Part shown: positions 26,808-38,243 of the stretch, piece by piece
Numbering within the stretch: position 1 is the stretch's first letter
Layout: every line of letters starts with the position of its first letter
Origin: Streptantibioticus silvisoli
Lineage (GTDB): Bacteria; Actinomycetota; Actinomycetes; Streptomycetales; Streptomycetaceae
Direction of reading: 5' to 3'
DNA length: 59,971 nucleotides
Assembly: GCF_027947535.2 (NCBI RefSeq)
Contig: NZ_JAAGKO020000055.1
Coordinates: 1-59,971, forward strand
Made by a program: the position numbers and the translations under genes
Notes under the pieces: model-generated
Databases searched by the model: none
What the model saw: only the letters and a program-made list of their open reading frames with translations
Told to the model about the DNA's origin: nothing

Positions 26808-27079
26808 GCGTGGCCGGAAGTCGGTTGTCCGTGGTCCGCACGGGGTGGTCCGGCCGTCACCGGACCGTTATCGAAAGAGACCCCGCATGGTGCTTGATCG
26901 CGCCATACCACAAAGATCATGTCCGCCACCAATTTTGTGTTCCGCGGATTGGTTGATAAAGAAGCGACCCCTTCGACCTGCGGCTTCCGGGCGCGATGTG
27001 GCTGCACGTGATCACACATGTGCGCTACGTGTGAACTTTTCGCCTCATCCGACTTCATGATCCATCGTCGGGTGGTGGA

Positions 27080-27095
27080 GATCACAAAGGTGATC
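27080..27095. promoter_or_regulatory. GATCAC-N4-GTGATC inverted repeat, possible operator
   Basis: Perfect 6-bp inverted repeat GATCACAAAGGTGATC. Related half-sites lie at 27008-27015 (GTGATCAC) and 27112-27117 (GATCAC). This is just upstream of the candidate nuoA -10 element. The cognate regulator is unknown to me. Confidence 0.45.
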
Positions 27096-27152
27096 GTGTA
27101 CGCGTGTCGCAGATCACAGAGATGGAGGCATAGGATGCTGCCCGGTCCGGGC

Positions 27153-27170
27153 TTGTGAAGTGCCTCACAT
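27153..27170. promoter_or_regulatory. Rex (redox repressor) operator upstream of nuoA
   Basis: TTGTGAAGTGCCTCACAT matches the actinobacterial Rex consensus TTGTGAANNNNTTCACAA in all 7 positions of the left half and 5 of 7 in the right. It starts 101 bases before the nuoA GTG and just downstream of TAGGAT (27131-27136), a candidate -10 element, so bound Rex would block initiation or early elongation. Rex senses the NADH/NAD+ ratio, and nuo is an established type of Rex target in Streptomyces. Confidence 0.7.
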
Positions 27171-27253
27171 AGCCGTGATCTTGCTGAGGTCCGCCTGTGA
27201 GTCCGGAGCCGGTCCGACATGTCAGTCAACGCCGACTGGAAGGAGCGGGAACG

Positions 27254-27613
27254 GTGAACGCCTACGCGCCCATCCTGGTGCTCGGGGGTCTCGGAGCGGG
27301 CTTCGCGATCTTCTCCGTGATCACGGCTTCGCTCACCGGGCCGAAGCGCTACAACCGCGCCAAGCTCGAAGCCTACGAGTGCGGAATCGAGCCGACACCG
27401 CAGCCGGCCGGCGGTGGTCGCTTCCCCATCAAGTACTACCTGACGGCGATGCTCTTCATCGTCTTCGACATCGAGATCGTCTTCCTCTACCCCTGGGCGG
27501 TCAGCTTCGACGCCCTCGGGCTGTTCGGGCTCGTCGAGATGCTGCTCTTCGTCCTCACCGTCTTCGTCGCCTACGCCTACGTCTGGCGGCGCGGGGGCCT
27601 GGAATGGGACTGA
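27254..27613 (+). CDS. nuoA: NADH-quinone oxidoreductase subunit A
   Basis: Membrane-arm subunit near the quinone channel, 119 residues, three membrane helices. The conserved loop YECGIEP (with the quinone-site-proximal Cys) and the acidic helix FIVFDIEIVFLYPWAV are intact. The GTG at 27254 has GGAAGGAG ahead of it. First gene of the 14-gene operon; 53 bases separate it from nuoB, the largest gap in the operon. Confidence 0.96.
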   Translation: MNAYAPILVLGGLGAGFAIFSVITASLTGPKRYNRAKLEAYECGIEPTPQPAGGGRFPIKYYLTAMLFIVFDIEIVFLYPWAVSFDALGLFGLVEMLLFVLTVFVAYAYVWRRGGLEWD

Positions 27614-27666
27614 GCGTCCGAGCGACAATGGGCATGAATCCGGGCATTTGAGACAGGGGCTACGAA

Positions 27667-28221
27667 ATGGGTATCGAGGAGAAGCTGCCCAGCGGCTTTC
27701 TGCTCACGACGGTGGAGCAGGCAGCGGGCTGGGTGCGCAAGGCGTCGGTGTTCCCGGCGACCTTCGGCCTGGCCTGCTGCGCCATCGAGATGATGACCAC
27801 CGGCGCCGGCCGCTACGACATGGCGCGCTTCGGCATGGAGGTCTTCCGGGGCTCGCCGCGGCAGGCCGACCTGATGATCGTCGCCGGACGGGTCAGCCAG
27901 AAGATGGCACCGGTGCTGCGCCAGGTCTACGACCAGATGCCGAACCCGAAGTGGGTCATCTCGATGGGCGTCTGCGCCTCCTCGGGCGGCATGTTCAACA
28001 ACTACGCGATCGTGCAGGGCGTTGACCACATCGTCCCGGTCGACATCTACCTGCCCGGCTGCCCGCCGCGCCCCGAGATGCTGCTCGACGCGATCTTGAA
28101 GCTGCACAGCAAGATCCAGGGCGAGAAGCTCGGCGTCAACCGCGAACAGGCCGCCCGCGAGGCGGAGGAAGCCGCGCTCAAGGCGGTCCCCACCATCGAG
28201 ATGAAGGGGCTGCTGCGGTGA
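27667..28221 (+). CDS. nuoB: NADH-quinone oxidoreductase subunit B
   Basis: Carries the terminal 4Fe-4S cluster N2 that reduces the quinone. It has 184 residues; all ligands are visible: the tandem C37-C38 (LACCAIEM), C103 (MGVCASSGG) and C132 (LPGCPPRPE). The ATG is preceded by GACAGGGGCTACGAA. The C-terminal tail of about 30 residues is Glu/Ala-rich. The stop overlaps the nuoC start by 4 bases. Confidence 0.97.
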   Translation: MGIEEKLPSGFLLTTVEQAAGWVRKASVFPATFGLACCAIEMMTTGAGRYDMARFGMEVFRGSPRQADLMIVAGRVSQKMAPVLRQVYDQMPNPKWVISMGVCASSGGMFNNYAIVQGVDHIVPVDIYLPGCPPRPEMLLDAILKLHSKIQGEKLGVNREQAAREAEEAALKAVPTIEMKGLLR

Positions 28222-28967
28222 CCACTCCCGAGGACAGCGGGGAAGGCGGCGTCAACCCGGACCGCGACGCGGCCTCCGACAACCTCCCCGGCCAGCGCGA
28301 CGCGGGCGGCGAGGTCATCGGCACCCGCACCGGCATGTTCGGCGCCGACCACGGCGGCGACACCTCCGGGTACGGCGGCCTGGTCCGTACCGTCCGGCTG
28401 CCGGGACCGGCCAACCGGCCCTACGGCGGCTGGTTCGACGAGGTCGCCGACGAGTTGGAGGGCGCCCTGGAGGAACAGGGCCTGCTGCCGGAGAACGCGA
28501 TCGAGAAGACCGTCGTCGACCGCGGCGAGATCACCTTCCACATCGCCCGCGAACACCTGGTACGGGTCGCCCGCACGCTGCGCGACGACCCGGCGCTGCG
28601 GTTCGAGCTGTGCACCGGCGTCAGCGGCGTGCACTACACCGGTGACAAGGGCCGCGAGCTGCACGCCGTCTACCACCTGCGGTCGCTCACCCACGGCCGG
28701 CTGATCCGGCTGGAGGTCTCCGCGCCGGACGCCGACCCGCACATCCCCTCGCTCGTCCCGGTCTACCCGACCAACGACTGGCACGAGCGCGAGACGTACG
28801 ACTTCTTCGGCCTCGTCTTCGACGGCCATCCCGGGCTGACCCGGATCATGATGCCGGACGACTGGCAGGGCCACCCGCAGCGCAAGGACTACCCGCTCGG
28901 CGGCATCCCCGTCGAGTACAAGGGCGCCCAGATCCCGGCACCCGACCAGCGGAGGTCGTACTCATGA
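28218..28967 (+). CDS. nuoC: NADH-quinone oxidoreductase subunit C
   Basis: Peripheral-arm 30-kDa subunit, 249 residues. The family signature around residues 190-225 ([20 protein letters not shown], then RIMMPDDW and RKDYPLGG) is complete. The N terminus has an Asp/Gly-rich extension of about 50 residues, as in other streptomycetes. GTG start inside the nuoB stop; ATGA overlap with nuoD. NuoC and NuoD are separate here, not fused as in E. coli. Confidence 0.96.
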   Translation: MTTPEDSGEGGVNPDRDAASDNLPGQRDAGGEVIGTRTGMFGADHGGDTSGYGGLVRTVRLPGPANRPYGGWFDEVADELEGALEEQGLLPENAIEKTVVDRGEITFHIAREHLVRVARTLRDDPALRFELCTGVSGVHYTGDKGRELHAVYHLRSLTHGRLIRLEVSAPDADPHIPSLVPVYPTNDWHERETYDFFGLVFDGHPGLTRIMMPDDWQGHPQRKDYPLGGIPVEYKGAQIPAPDQRRSYS

Positions 28968-30295
28968 GCTACGCGTCCCCCCAGGCCGCCGAAGAGCGCG
29001 ACACCACCGAGGGGCGGGTCTTCACCGTCACCGGCGGTGACTGGGACGAACTCGCCGAGACCGCCGGCAAGGCCGACGACGAGCGCATCGTCGTCAACAT
29101 GGGTCCCCAGCACCCGTCCACCCACGGAGTGCTGCGGCTCATCCTGGAGATCGACGGCGAGACGGTCACCGAGGCCCGCTGCGGCATCGGCTACCTGCAC
29201 ACCGGCATCGAGAAGAACATGGAATTCCGCACGTGGACCCAGGGGACCACGTTCGTGACCCGCATGGACTACCTCACGCCGCTGTTCAACGAGACCGCCT
29301 ACTGCCTCGCGGTGGAGAAACTCCTCGGCATCACCGACCAGATCCCGGAACGGGCCGACGTCATCCGCGTGCTGATGATGGAGCTGAACCGGATCTCCTC
29401 GCACCTGGTGGCCATCGCCACCGGCGGCATGGAACTCGGCGCCACCACGATCATGATCTACGGCTTCCGGGACCGCGAACTGATCCTGGACGTCTTCGAG
29501 GCCATCACCGGCCTGCGGATGAACCACGCCTACATCAGGCCCGGCGGCCTCGCCCAGGACCTGCCGCCCGGCGCGGTCGACCAGATCCGCGAGCTGGTGC
29601 GGACCTTCCACAAGAACCTGCCGGAGTACGACAAGCTCGCCACCGGCAACCCGGTGTTCAAGGGCCGCATGTGCGACGTCGGCTACCTCGACCTCACCGG
29701 CTGCATGGCCCTCGGCGCCACCGGCCCGATCCTGCGCGCCGCCGGCCTGCCGCACGACCTGCGCAAGTCCGACCCCTACTGCGGATACGACACCTACGAC
29801 TTCGACGTCCCCACCGCCGACACCTGCGACTCCTACGGGCGGTTCCTGGTGCGGCTGGAGGAGATGCGGCAGTCGCTGCGCATCGTCGAGCAGTGCCTGG
29901 ACCGGCTGGAGCCCGGCCCGGTCATGGTCGCCGACAAGAAGATCGCCTGGCCCGCGCAGCTCGCCCACGGCCCGGACGGCATGGGCAACTCGCTGGACCA
30001 CATCAAGAAGATCATGGGCACCTCGATGGAGGCCCTCATCCACCACTTCAAGCTGGTCACCGAGGGCTTCCGCGTCCCGCCCGGCCAGGCCTACTCCGCC
30101 GTGGAGTCCGCCAAGGGCGAGCTGGGCGTCCACGTGGTCAGCGACGGCGGCACCCGGCCGCAGCGGGTGCACTTCCGCGACCCGTCCTTCACCAACCTCC
30201 AGACCATGGCGGCGATGTGCGAGGGCGGCCAGATCGCCGACGTCATCGTCGCGGTGGCCTCCATCGACCCCGTGATGGGAGGCGTCGACCGGTGA
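28964..30295 (+). CDS. nuoD: NADH-quinone oxidoreductase subunit D
   Basis: 49-kDa peripheral-arm subunit forming the quinone-binding pocket with NuoB; 443 residues. Diagnostic blocks: [14 protein letters not shown] with the quinone-site His (about residue 48), [24 protein letters not shown], and the C-terminal DPVMGGVDR. Four-base overlaps on both sides show translational coupling. Confidence 0.97.
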   Translation: MSYASPQAAEERDTTEGRVFTVTGGDWDELAETAGKADDERIVVNMGPQHPSTHGVLRLILEIDGETVTEARCGIGYLHTGIEKNMEFRTWTQGTTFVTRMDYLTPLFNETAYCLAVEKLLGITDQIPERADVIRVLMMELNRISSHLVAIATGGMELGATTIMIYGFRDRELILDVFEAITGLRMNHAYIRPGGLAQDLPPGAVDQIRELVRTFHKNLPEYDKLATGNPVFKGRMCDVGYLDLTGCMALGATGPILRAAGLPHDLRKSDPYCGYDTYDFDVPTADTCDSYGRFLVRLEEMRQSLRIVEQCLDRLEPGPVMVADKKIAWPAQLAHGPDGMGNSLDHIKKIMGTSMEALIHHFKLVTEGFRVPPGQAYSAVESAKGELGVHVVSDGGTRPQRVHFRDPSFTNLQTMAAMCEGGQIADVIVAVASIDPVMGGVDR

Positions 30296-31140
30296 CCCAC
30301 ACCCCCGACACCGCGGTCGGCATCGGCATGCCCGCCATGCCGGCCCCCGACTACCCGGCCGACGTACGGGCCCGGCTCGACGCCGACGCCGCCGAGCTCG
30401 TCGCCCGCTACCCCGACTCCCGGTCCGCCCTGCTGCCGCTGCTGCACCTGGTGCAGGCCGAGGAGGGCCACGTCACGGCGACCGGCATGCGGTTCTGCGC
30501 CCAGACCCTGGGCCTGACCGGCGCCGAGGTCTCCGCCGTCGCGACGTTCTACACCATGTACCGCCGCAAGCCCTCCGGCGACTACCAGGTCGGCGTCTGC
30601 ACCAACACGCTGTGCGCGGTGCTGGGCGGCGACGCCATCCTCGACGCCCTGCACGAACACCTCGGCGTCGGCGACGACGGCACCACCGAGGACGGCAAGG
30701 TCACGGTGGAGCACATCGAGTGCAACGCGGCCTGCGACTTCGCGCCCGTGGTGATGGTCAACTGGGAGTTCTTCGACAACCAGACCCCCGAATCGGCGAA
30801 ACGGCTGGTGGACGACCTGCGGGCCGGCCGCCCCGTCGAGCCGACCCGCGGCGCCCCGCTGTGCACGTACCGGGAGACGGCCAGAATCCTCGCCGGGTTC
30901 CCCGACCCGCGCCCCGGAGCCGTCGAGGCGTCCGGCGGGGCCGGCCCCGCGTCGCTGATCGGCCTGCGGCTGGCCAAGGGCGAGGCCGGCGCCGGCCGCG
31001 TCGTCGCCCCGCGCACCGCGGACCACCCGGCCGGCGAACGGCCGCCGGAACACCTCAGCGCGCACGACGCACCGCAGAAGACCTCGGCCTCCGACCCGGA
31101 ACACCCGGCCGGACCGGTCTCCGAGGAGGGGGAGGGATGA
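30292..31140 (+). CDS. nuoE: NADH-quinone oxidoreductase subunit E
   Basis: 24-kDa thioredoxin-fold subunit with the 2Fe-2S cluster N1a. Ligands are visible as C-x4-C (CTNTLC) and C-x3-C (CNAAC) at about residues 103-108 and 144-148. At 282 residues it is longer than the roughly 160-240 usual elsewhere because of a low-complexity, probably disordered C-terminal extension from about residue 205. GTG start overlapping the nuoD stop; ATGA overlap with nuoF. Confidence 0.96.
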   Translation: MTHTPDTAVGIGMPAMPAPDYPADVRARLDADAAELVARYPDSRSALLPLLHLVQAEEGHVTATGMRFCAQTLGLTGAEVSAVATFYTMYRRKPSGDYQVGVCTNTLCAVLGGDAILDALHEHLGVGDDGTTEDGKVTVEHIECNAACDFAPVVMVNWEFFDNQTPESAKRLVDDLRAGRPVEPTRGAPLCTYRETARILAGFPDPRPGAVEASGGAGPASLIGLRLAKGEAGAGRVVAPRTADHPAGERPPEHLSAHDAPQKTSASDPEHPAGPVSEEGEG

Positions 31141-32531
31141 GCGTGGTGACCGAATCCACCGAACCGGCCGAACCGGACGGCCCCTCGGGCCCCGGCGGCC
31201 CGCAGACCAGCCCGGAGAAGCTGCTCTCCCCGGTGCTGTCCGCCTTCTGGGACGAACCGGAGTCGTGGACCCTGGAGACCTACCAGCGGCACGACGGCTA
31301 CCAGGGCATGCGCACCGCACTGGCCATGCCGCCCGACGACGTCATCGCGCTGGTCAAGGACTCCGGCCTGCGCGGCCGCGGCGGCGCCGGCTTCCCCACC
31401 GGCATGAAGTGGCAGTTCATCCCGCAGGGCGACGGCAAACCGCACTACCTCGTGGTCAACGCCGACGAGTCCGAACCCGGGACGTGCAAGGACATCCCGC
31501 TGCTGTTCGCCAACCCGCACTCCCTCATCGAGGGCATGATCATCGCCTGCCACGCGATCCGCTCCAGCCACGCCTTCATCTACCTGCGCGGCGAGGTCGT
31601 CCCGGTGCTGCGGCGGCTGCACCACGCGGTCGCCGAGGCCTACGCGGCCGGCTACCTCGGCAAGGACATCGCCGGCAGCGGCTTCGACCTCGACATCACC
31701 GTGCACGCCGGGGCCGGCGCGTACATCTGCGGTGAGGAGACCGCGCTGCTCGACTCGCTGGAGGGCCGCCGCGGCCAGCCCCGGCTGCGCCCGCCGTTCC
31801 CCGCGGTCGCCGGCCTGTACGCCTGCCCGACGGTGGTCAACAACGTCGAGTCGATCGCCTCGGTGCCGGCCATCCTGCACCGCGGCAAGGACTGGTTCCG
31901 CTCGATGGGCAGCGAGAAGTCGCCCGGCTTCACCCTCTACTCGCTGTCCGGCCACGTCACCAACCCCGGCCAGTACGAGGCGCCGCTCGGCGTCACCCTG
32001 CGCCAGCTGCTCGACGTCAGCGGCGGCATGCGCACCGGGCACCGGCTGAAGTTCTGGACCCCGGGCGGCTCGTCCACCCCGATGTTCACCGAGGAGCACC
32101 TCGACGTCCCCCTCGACTACGAGGGCGTCGGCGCGGCCGGCTCCATGCTCGGCACCAAGGCGCTCCAGTGCTTCGACGAGACCACCTGCGTGGTGCGCGC
32201 CGTCACCCGCTGGACCGAGTTCTACGCCCACGAGTCGTGCGGCAAGTGCACCCCGTGCCGGGAGGGCACCTACTGGCTGGTCCAGCTGCTGCGCGGCATC
32301 GAGGCCGGCAAGGGCACCGCCGAGGACATCACGAAGCTGGAGGACATCGCCGACACCATCAACGGCAAGTCGTTCTGCGCGCTCGGCGACGGCGCCGCCA
32401 GCCCCATCTTCTCCTCGCTGAAGTACTTCCGCGACGAGTACGAGGCCCACGTCACCGGCGGGGGCTGCCCCTTCGACCCCGCCCTGTCCACCGTGTGGGC
32501 CGACCAGTCCCCCCAGGAGGTGAACGCGTGA
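31137..32531 (+). CDS. nuoF: NADH-quinone oxidoreductase subunit F
   Basis: 51-kDa subunit binding NADH, FMN and 4Fe-4S cluster N3, 464 residues. The NADH/FMN glycine-rich loop is [16 protein letters not shown] near residue 80, the FMN segment is [12 protein letters not shown], and the N3 ligands are C-x2-C-x2-C in [15 protein letters not shown] plus the Cys of SFCALGDGA. The ATG overlaps the nuoE stop and a GTGA overlap follows into nuoG. Confidence 0.97.
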   Translation: MSVVTESTEPAEPDGPSGPGGPQTSPEKLLSPVLSAFWDEPESWTLETYQRHDGYQGMRTALAMPPDDVIALVKDSGLRGRGGAGFPTGMKWQFIPQGDGKPHYLVVNADESEPGTCKDIPLLFANPHSLIEGMIIACHAIRSSHAFIYLRGEVVPVLRRLHHAVAEAYAAGYLGKDIAGSGFDLDITVHAGAGAYICGEETALLDSLEGRRGQPRLRPPFPAVAGLYACPTVVNNVESIASVPAILHRGKDWFRSMGSEKSPGFTLYSLSGHVTNPGQYEAPLGVTLRQLLDVSGGMRTGHRLKFWTPGGSSTPMFTEEHLDVPLDYEGVGAAGSMLGTKALQCFDETTCVVRAVTRWTEFYAHESCGKCTPCREGTYWLVQLLRGIEAGKGTAEDITKLEDIADTINGKSFCALGDGAASPIFSSLKYFRDEYEAHVTGGGCPFDPALSTVWADQSPQEVNA

Positions 32532-35017
32532 CCGTCACGACTTCGACCCCCTCAGGGAACGGGGAGGCGGCGGTGCCGCCGGAAGACCTCGTCACCGTCA
32601 CCATCGACGGTGTCGAACTGTCGGTGCCCAAGGGCACCCTGGTCATCCGGGCCGCCGAGATGATCGGGGTGGAGATCCCCCGGTTCTGCGACCACCCGCT
32701 GCTCGACCCGGTCGGCGCCTGCCGCCAGTGCATCGTCGAGGTCGAGGGCCAGCGCAAGCCGATGGCCTCGTGCACCATCACCTGCACCGACGGCATGGTC
32801 GTCGCCACCCACCTCACCTCACCGGTCGCCGAGAAGGCGCAGCGCGGGGTGATGGAACTGCTGCTGATCAACCACCCGCTGGACTGCCCGGTCTGCGACA
32901 AGGGCGGCGAGTGCCCGCTGCAGAACCAGGCGATGAGCACCGGCCAGGCCGACACCCGCTTCGAGGGCGTCAAACGCACCTACGCCAAGCCGGTGCCGAT
33001 CTCCACCCAGGTGCTGCTGGACCGGGAACGCTGCGTGCTGTGCGCCCGCTGTACCCGCTTCTCCAGCCAGATCGCCGGCGACCCGATGATCGAACTGCTG
33101 GAACGCGGCGCGCTGGAACAGGTCGGCACCGGCGAAGGCGAACCGTTCCAGTCCTACTTCTCCGGCAACACCATCCAGATCTGCCCGGTCGGCGCGCTGA
33201 CCTCGGCCGCCTACCGGTTCCGCTCCCGGCCGTTCGACCTGGTCTCCAGCCCCAGCGTCTGCGAGCACTGCGCCGGCGGCTGCGCGACCCGCACCGACCA
33301 CCGGCGCGGCAAGGTCATGCGCCGGCTGGCCGCCGAGGACCCACAGGTCAACGAGGAGTGGCTGTGCGACAAGGGCCGCTTCGCCTTCCGGCACACCCAG
33401 AGCGCCGACCGGTTCACCCACCCGCTGGTGCGCGACGCCGAAACCGGTGAACTGCGCGCCGCCAGTTGGCCGGAGGCGCTGGACGTCGCCGCCCGGGGCC
33501 TGGCCGCCGCCCGCGGCCGCGCCGGTGTGCTGACCGGCGGCCGGCTCACCGTCGAGGACGCCTACGCCTACGCCAAGTTCGCCCGGGTCGCCCTCGACAC
33601 CAACGACGTCGACTTCCGCGCCCGCCTCCACAGCGCCGAGGAGGCCGACTTCCTGGCCGCCGCGGTGGCCGGCCGCGGCGTCGACCTGGACGGCACCGGC
33701 CTGACCCACACCGCGCTGGAGCAGGCGCCGGCCGTGCTGCTGGCCGGCCTGGAGACGGAGGAGGAGGCCCCCGGCGTCTTCCTGCGGCTGCGCAAGGGGC
33801 ACCGCAAGCACGGCCTGAAGCTGTGGTCGGTCACCAGCCACGCCACCCCGGGCCTGACCAAGGCCGGCGGTGTCCTGCTGCCGGCCGCCCCCGGCACCGA
33901 ACCGGAGTGGCTGGACGCGCTCGCCGCCCGCGAGGGACTCGACGAGGCCGGCGACCGGGCCGCCGAGGCGTTGCGGGCGCCCGGCGCGGTGATCCTGGTC
34001 GGTGAACGGCTCGCCGGGGTGCCCGGCGGGCTGACCGCCGCCCTGCGGTTCGCCGCCGCCACCGGCGCCCGGCTCGGCTGGATCCCGCGCCGGGCCGGCG
34101 ACCGCGGCGCGGTCGAGGCCGGCGCGCTGCCCGGCCTGCTGCCCGGCGGCCGCCCGCTGACCGACCCGGCGGCCCGCGACGAGGTCGCCGACGTCTGGCG
34201 GGTCGCCACGCTGCCCTCCGGTTTCGGCCGCGACACCGGCCAGATGCTGGCCGCCGCGGCCGACGGCTCGCTCGCCGCCCTGGTGGTGGCCGGCGTCGAC
34301 CCCGCCGACCTGCCCGACCCGGTCCGCACCCGCGAGGCGCTGGAACGGGTCACCTTCCTGGTCAGCCTGGAGCAGCGGCCCACCGAGGTCACCGGGTACG
34401 CCGACGTGGTGCTGCCGGTCGCCGCGGTCACCGAGAAGGCCGGCACCTTCCTCAACTGGGAGGGCCGCGCCCGGCTGTTCGAGGCCGCGCTCAAACCGGA
34501 CCAGATGACCGCCCGCCACCTGCGCTCCGACGCGCGGGTGCTGGACATGGTCGCCGACGCGATGGACCTGCACCTCGGTCTGCCCGACGTGCGCTCCGCC
34601 CGCGCCGAACTGAACCGGCTGGGCACCTGGAGCGGGCAGCGCCCCGGCGCCCCGGCCGAGACCGGCGGTCACCTGCCGGCCCCACGCCCCGGCGAGGCGG
34701 TGCTGGCCGCCCACCGCATGCTGCTGGACGAGGGCAGCCTCCAGCGGGGCGACGCCGCGCTGGACGGCACCCGCCACCCGGCACCCGTCCGGCTGTCGCC
34801 CGCCACCGCGGCCGAGGTCGGCGTCAAGGACGGCGACCCGGTGGCCGTCACCGGCCCGGCCGGCACGCTCACCCTGCCTCTGGAGGTCACCGACATGCCC
34901 GACCGGGTGGTGTGGCTCCCGCTCAACTCCACCGCCGGCGGCGCTTACCGGGGACTCGGTGCGGTCCCCGGGCAAGCCGTCACGATCGGCGCCGCACCCG
35001 CGGAGGTGACCCAGTGA
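32528..35017 (+). CDS. nuoG: NADH-quinone oxidoreductase subunit G
   Basis: 75-kDa iron-sulfur subunit, 829 residues. The N-terminal 2Fe-2S (N1b) ligands are around [12 protein letters not shown]; the His/Cys set for N5 is in [15 protein letters not shown]; the N4 ligands are in RCVLCARC plus the ICPVGALTS Cys. The extra N7 ligands (CEHCAGGC and the Cys of WLCDKGRF) are also present, as in E. coli and Thermus. The C-terminal half is a molybdopterin-oxidoreductase-like domain, shorter and more divergent. GTG start. Confidence 0.96.
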   Translation: MTVTTSTPSGNGEAAVPPEDLVTVTIDGVELSVPKGTLVIRAAEMIGVEIPRFCDHPLLDPVGACRQCIVEVEGQRKPMASCTITCTDGMVVATHLTSPVAEKAQRGVMELLLINHPLDCPVCDKGGECPLQNQAMSTGQADTRFEGVKRTYAKPVPISTQVLLDRERCVLCARCTRFSSQIAGDPMIELLERGALEQVGTGEGEPFQSYFSGNTIQICPVGALTSAAYRFRSRPFDLVSSPSVCEHCAGGCATRTDHRRGKVMRRLAAEDPQVNEEWLCDKGRFAFRHTQSADRFTHPLVRDAETGELRAASWPEALDVAARGLAAARGRAGVLTGGRLTVEDAYAYAKFARVALDTNDVDFRARLHSAEEADFLAAAVAGRGVDLDGTGLTHTALEQAPAVLLAGLETEEEAPGVFLRLRKGHRKHGLKLWSVTSHATPGLTKAGGVLLPAAPGTEPEWLDALAAREGLDEAGDRAAEALRAPGAVILVGERLAGVPGGLTAALRFAAATGARLGWIPRRAGDRGAVEAGALPGLLPGGRPLTDPAARDEVADVWRVATLPSGFGRDTGQMLAAAADGSLAALVVAGVDPADLPDPVRTREALERVTFLVSLEQRPTEVTGYADVVLPVAAVTEKAGTFLNWEGRARLFEAALKPDQMTARHLRSDARVLDMVADAMDLHLGLPDVRSARAELNRLGTWSGQRPGAPAETGGHLPAPRPGEAVLAAHRMLLDEGSLQRGDAALDGTRHPAPVRLSPATAAEVGVKDGDPVAVTGPAGTLTLPLEVTDMPDRVVWLPLNSTAGGAYRGLGAVPGQAVTIGAAPAEVTQ

Positions 35018-36384
35018 TCACCACAGCCGCCGAGAACCTCTCGCTCTTCGGACGCGACCCGTGGTGGCTGATCGTCGTCAAGGCCGTGTTCTGCTTCGCG
35101 TTCGCGATGCTGACCGTGCTGTTCTCCATCGTGTGGGAACGCAAGGTCGTCGCCTGGATGCAGCTGCGCATCGGCCCGAACCGGCACGGCCCCTGGGGCA
35201 TGCTCCAGTCGCTCGCCGACGGCGTCAAGCTGATGCTGAAGGAGGACGTGGTCGTCAAGGGCGCCGACAAGGTCGTCTACATCCTGGCGCCGATCGTCGC
35301 CGCCATCCCGGCGTTCATGGCCTTCGCGGTCATCCCGTTCGGCCCGGCCGACAACGAGATCTCCGTCTTCGGCACCCGCACCCCCATGCAGCTGACCGAC
35401 CTGCCGGTGGGCGTGCTGTTCATCCTGGCCACCGCCTCGGTCGGCATCTACGGCATCGTGCTGGCCGGCTGGTCGTCGGGCTCCACGTACCCGCTGCTCG
35501 GCGGCCTGCGCTCCACCGCGCAGATGATCAGCTACGAGATCGCGATGGGCCTGTCGTTCGCCGCGGTCTTCCTCTACTCGCACTCCATGTCCACCTCGCA
35601 GATCGTCGCGAGCCAGCAGGACAAGTGGTACGTGCTGCTGCTGCCGGTCAGCTTCATCGTCTACGTGGTGGCGATGGTCGGCGAGACCAACCGGGCGCCG
35701 TTCGACCTGCCCGAGGCGGAGGGTGAACTCGTCGGCGGCTTCAACACCGAGTACTCCTCCATCAAGTTCGCGATGTTCATGCTGGCCGAGTACGTCAACA
35801 TGGTCACCGTCTCCGCCGTCGCCACCACGCTCTTCCTGGGCGGCTGGCGCGCCCCCTGGCCGATCACCACGTTCTGGGACGGCGCCAACCACGGCTGGTG
35901 GCCGCTGCTGTGGTTCACCGTGAAGATCCAGCTGTCGCTGTTCTTCTTCATCTGGCTGCGCGGCACGCTGCCGCGCATGCGCTACGACCAGTTCATGAAG
36001 CTGGGCTGGAAGGTCCTCATCCCGGTCTCCATGGTCTGGCTGATGCTGGTCGCCGCCGTCCGCGCGCTGCGCAACGACAACTACGACTTCGGCCGCATCG
36101 CCCTGTACGTCGGCGGCGCCGTCCTGGTGGTGCTGCTGCTGTCGCTGGTGGTCGACGTCTTCCGCGACCGCGGCCGCAAACGCGCCGACGCGGAGGCCGA
36201 CGCCGAGGCCGACCGCAAGCCGTTCGACCCGATGGCCGGCGGCTACCCCGTGCCACCGCTGCCGGGGCAGACGCTGCCACCGGTGCCGCGCCGCAGGCCG
36301 CGCGGGGAACGGCAGTTGGTGCCGGTGAACGGCGAGAACGGGACCGGGACCACGAACGGTGAGGAGACCGGCGATGACCACTGA
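35014..36384 (+). CDS. nuoH: NADH-quinone oxidoreductase subunit H
   Basis: Membrane subunit at the joint between arms, forming the quinone entry chamber; 456 residues with eight or nine helices. Conserved loops: [23 protein letters not shown], the acidic [20 protein letters not shown], and [16 protein letters not shown]-terminal charged, Pro-rich extension of about 70 residues after the last helix is typical of streptomycetes. GTG start overlapping nuoG; its 3' end overlaps nuoI by 11 bases. Confidence 0.96.
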   Translation: MITTAAENLSLFGRDPWWLIVVKAVFCFAFAMLTVLFSIVWERKVVAWMQLRIGPNRHGPWGMLQSLADGVKLMLKEDVVVKGADKVVYILAPIVAAIPAFMAFAVIPFGPADNEISVFGTRTPMQLTDLPVGVLFILATASVGIYGIVLAGWSSGSTYPLLGGLRSTAQMISYEIAMGLSFAAVFLYSHSMSTSQIVASQQDKWYVLLLPVSFIVYVVAMVGETNRAPFDLPEAEGELVGGFNTEYSSIKFAMFMLAEYVNMVTVSAVATTLFLGGWRAPWPITTFWDGANHGWWPLLWFTVKIQLSLFFFIWLRGTLPRMRYDQFMKLGWKVLIPVSMVWLMLVAAVRALRNDNYDFGRIALYVGGAVLVVLLLSLVVDVFRDRGRKRADAEADAEADRKPFDPMAGGYPVPPLPGQTLPPVPRRRPRGERQLVPVNGENGTGTTNGEETGDDH

Positions 36385-37102
36385 CTCGCCCCGGGATCGC
36401 GACCGGGAGAAGAAAGGCACCGGCGGTGACGGCCGCGACAGCCGGGCCGGCCGGGACAAGGACCCGCGCACCTCGTTCGAGAACCCGGTCGCCGGGTTCG
36501 GCGTGACGTTCTCGGCGATGTTCAAAAAGCGGCTGACCGAGCAGTACCCGGAGTACAAGAAGCCGACCGCACCCCGCTTCCACGGCCGCCACCAGCTCAA
36601 CCGGCACCCGGACGGGCTGGAGAAGTGCATCGGCTGCGAACTGTGCGCCTGGGCCTGCCCGGCCGACGCCATCTACGTCGAGGGCGCCGACAACACCGAC
36701 GAGGAGCGCTACTCGCCCGGTGAGCGCTACGGCCGCGTCTACCAGATCAACTACGCGCGCTGCATCCTGTGCGGCCTGTGCATCGAGGCGTGCCCCACCC
36801 GGGCACTGACGATGACCAACGACTACGAACTCGCCGACAGCACCCGCGCGTCGCTCATCTACACCAAGGACGAGCTGCTGGCCGGCCTGACCGAGGAGAT
36901 GGTCGACTCACCGCACGCCATCTTCCCCGGCGCCGACGAGAGCCACTACTACCAGGGCCTGATCACCGGGGCCGCCCCCGGCACGGTCCGCCAGGTCGCC
37001 GTCGGCAAGGGCGAGAAGCGCGCCGACGCGGTGACCGAGGACGAGGTGGCCGCGGCCGGGCAGCCGGACACCACCGCTCACCCGGGAGGGGCCACCCGAT
37101 GA
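36374..37102 (+). CDS. nuoI: NADH-quinone oxidoreductase subunit I
   Basis: Ferredoxin-like subunit with two 4Fe-4S clusters (N6a, N6b): [12 protein letters not shown] and [12 protein letters not shown], each C-x2-C-x2-C-x3-C. 242 residues, extended at both ends; the N-terminal Arg/Asp/Lys-rich segment (residues 1-45) and C-terminal tail are not part of the core. The ATG at 36374 overlaps the end of nuoH. Confidence 0.96.
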   Translation: MTTDSPRDRDREKKGTGGDGRDSRAGRDKDPRTSFENPVAGFGVTFSAMFKKRLTEQYPEYKKPTAPRFHGRHQLNRHPDGLEKCIGCELCAWACPADAIYVEGADNTDEERYSPGERYGRVYQINYARCILCGLCIEACPTRALTMTNDYELADSTRASLIYTKDELLAGLTEEMVDSPHAIFPGADESHYYQGLITGAAPGTVRQVAVGKGEKRADAVTEDEVAAAGQPDTTAHPGGATR

Positions 37103-37932
37103 CGACATCCACCGGCGAGGCCGTGCAGTTCTGGGTCCTCGCGATCGTGGCGGTACTCGGCGCGCTGGGCACCGTCACCATGCGCAAGGCGGTGCACAGC
37201 GCGCTGTGCCTGGCCGGCACGATGATCGTGCTGGCCGTCTTCTACCTGGCGCAGGGCGCCTACTTCCTGGGCATCGTGCAGATCGTCGTCTACACCGGCG
37301 CGGTCATGATGCTCTTCCTGTTCGTCGTCATGCTGGTCGGCATCACCGCCGCCGACTCGCTGAAGGAGACGATCCGCGGCCAGCGGGTCGCCACCGTGGT
37401 GACCGGCGTGGGCTTCGGCGTGCTGCTGATCGCCGGCCTGGCCAACGCCCACCTGTCGGCCTTCACCGGCCTGGGCGCCGCCAACTCCGGCGGCAACGTC
37501 GAGGGCTTGGCGGCGCTGATCTTCACCAAGTACGTGTGGGCGTTCGAGATCACCGGTGCCCTGCTGATCACCGCCGCGATCGGCGCGATGGTGCTCACCC
37601 ACCGCGAGCGCACCGAACGCGCCGCCACCCAGCGGGAGATGGCCGAACAGCGGGTCCGCTCCGGCGTCCAGCTCCCGCCGCTGCCCGCGCCCGGCGTCTA
37701 CGCCCGGCACAACGCGGTCGACATCCCCGGCCTGCTGCCCGACGGCACCCCCTCCGAACTGACCGTCAACGCCACGCTGCGCTCCCGCGGTCAGGTGCGC
37801 GACCTCAGCGGCGAGCCGCTGACCCGGGTGCGCGAGCTGGAGGACGGCGCCGACGACTACCTGGACCAGGACCGGCCGGTGCGCCGGGACACCTCCGCAG
37901 CCAACGGGTCTTCCGAGGGAGCCGCCCAGTGA
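37099..37932 (+). CDS. nuoJ: NADH-quinone oxidoreductase subunit J
   Basis: Membrane-arm subunit with five helices; its third helix contains the conserved [18 protein letters not shown] segment implicated in coupling quinone reduction to proton pumping. 277 residues, of which about the last 95 are a hydrophilic extension not found in E. coli. Overlaps nuoI and nuoK by 4 bases each. Confidence 0.95.
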   Translation: MTTSTGEAVQFWVLAIVAVLGALGTVTMRKAVHSALCLAGTMIVLAVFYLAQGAYFLGIVQIVVYTGAVMMLFLFVVMLVGITAADSLKETIRGQRVATVVTGVGFGVLLIAGLANAHLSAFTGLGAANSGGNVEGLAALIFTKYVWAFEITGALLITAAIGAMVLTHRERTERAATQREMAEQRVRSGVQLPPLPAPGVYARHNAVDIPGLLPDGTPSELTVNATLRSRGQVRDLSGEPLTRVRELEDGADDYLDQDRPVRRDTSAANGSSEGAAQ

Positions 37933-38228
37933 ACCCGGTCTACTACCTGTACCTCGCGGCGCTGTTGTTCACCATCGGCGCCGCCGGCGTGCTGGTCCGC
38001 AAGAACGCGATCATCGTCTTCATGTGCGTGGAGCTGATGCTCAACGCCTGCAACCTGGCCTTCGTCACCTTCTCCCGGCTGCACGGCAACCTCGACGGCC
38101 AGATCATCGCGTTCTTCACGATGGTCGTCGCGGCCGCCGAGGTGGTGGTGGGGCTGGCGATCATCGTGACGTTCTTCCGCTCCCGCCACTCGGCCTCGGT
38201 CGATGACGCCGATCTGATGAAGCTGTAG
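37929..38228 (+). CDS. nuoK: NADH-quinone oxidoreductase subunit K
   Basis: Three-helix membrane subunit, 99 residues, with the two buried Glu typical of the proton path (in [14 protein letters not shown] and in the [11 protein letters not shown] helix). GTG start in the nuoJ stop. Fifteen bases separate it from nuoL, including GACAGGAG. Confidence 0.96.
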   Translation: MNPVYYLYLAALLFTIGAAGVLVRKNAIIVFMCVELMLNACNLAFVTFSRLHGNLDGQIIAFFTMVVAAAEVVVGLAIIVTFFRSRHSASVDDADLMKL

Positions 38229-38243
38229 ACAGGAGCAGTTGAC

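Larger units (their letters stand above)
26646..27253. promoter_or_regulatory. divergent control region between NlpC/P60 gene and nuoA
   Basis: 608 bases with no gene and a marked local drop in GC. It holds two Rex-like palindromes (26790-26807 and 27153-27170), a cluster of GATCAC/GTGATC half-sites between 27008 and 27117, and a candidate nuoA -10 element TAGGAT at 27131-27136. The length suggests several promoters or regulators. Confidence 0.7.

Noticed and set aside
26646-26960. c-di-AMP (ydaO) riboswitch in front of the NlpC/P60 gene
   Set aside because: Such switches precede some actinobacterial wall hydrolase genes, but I could not find the conserved sequence blocks on the minus strand. 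A covariance-model search would settle it.
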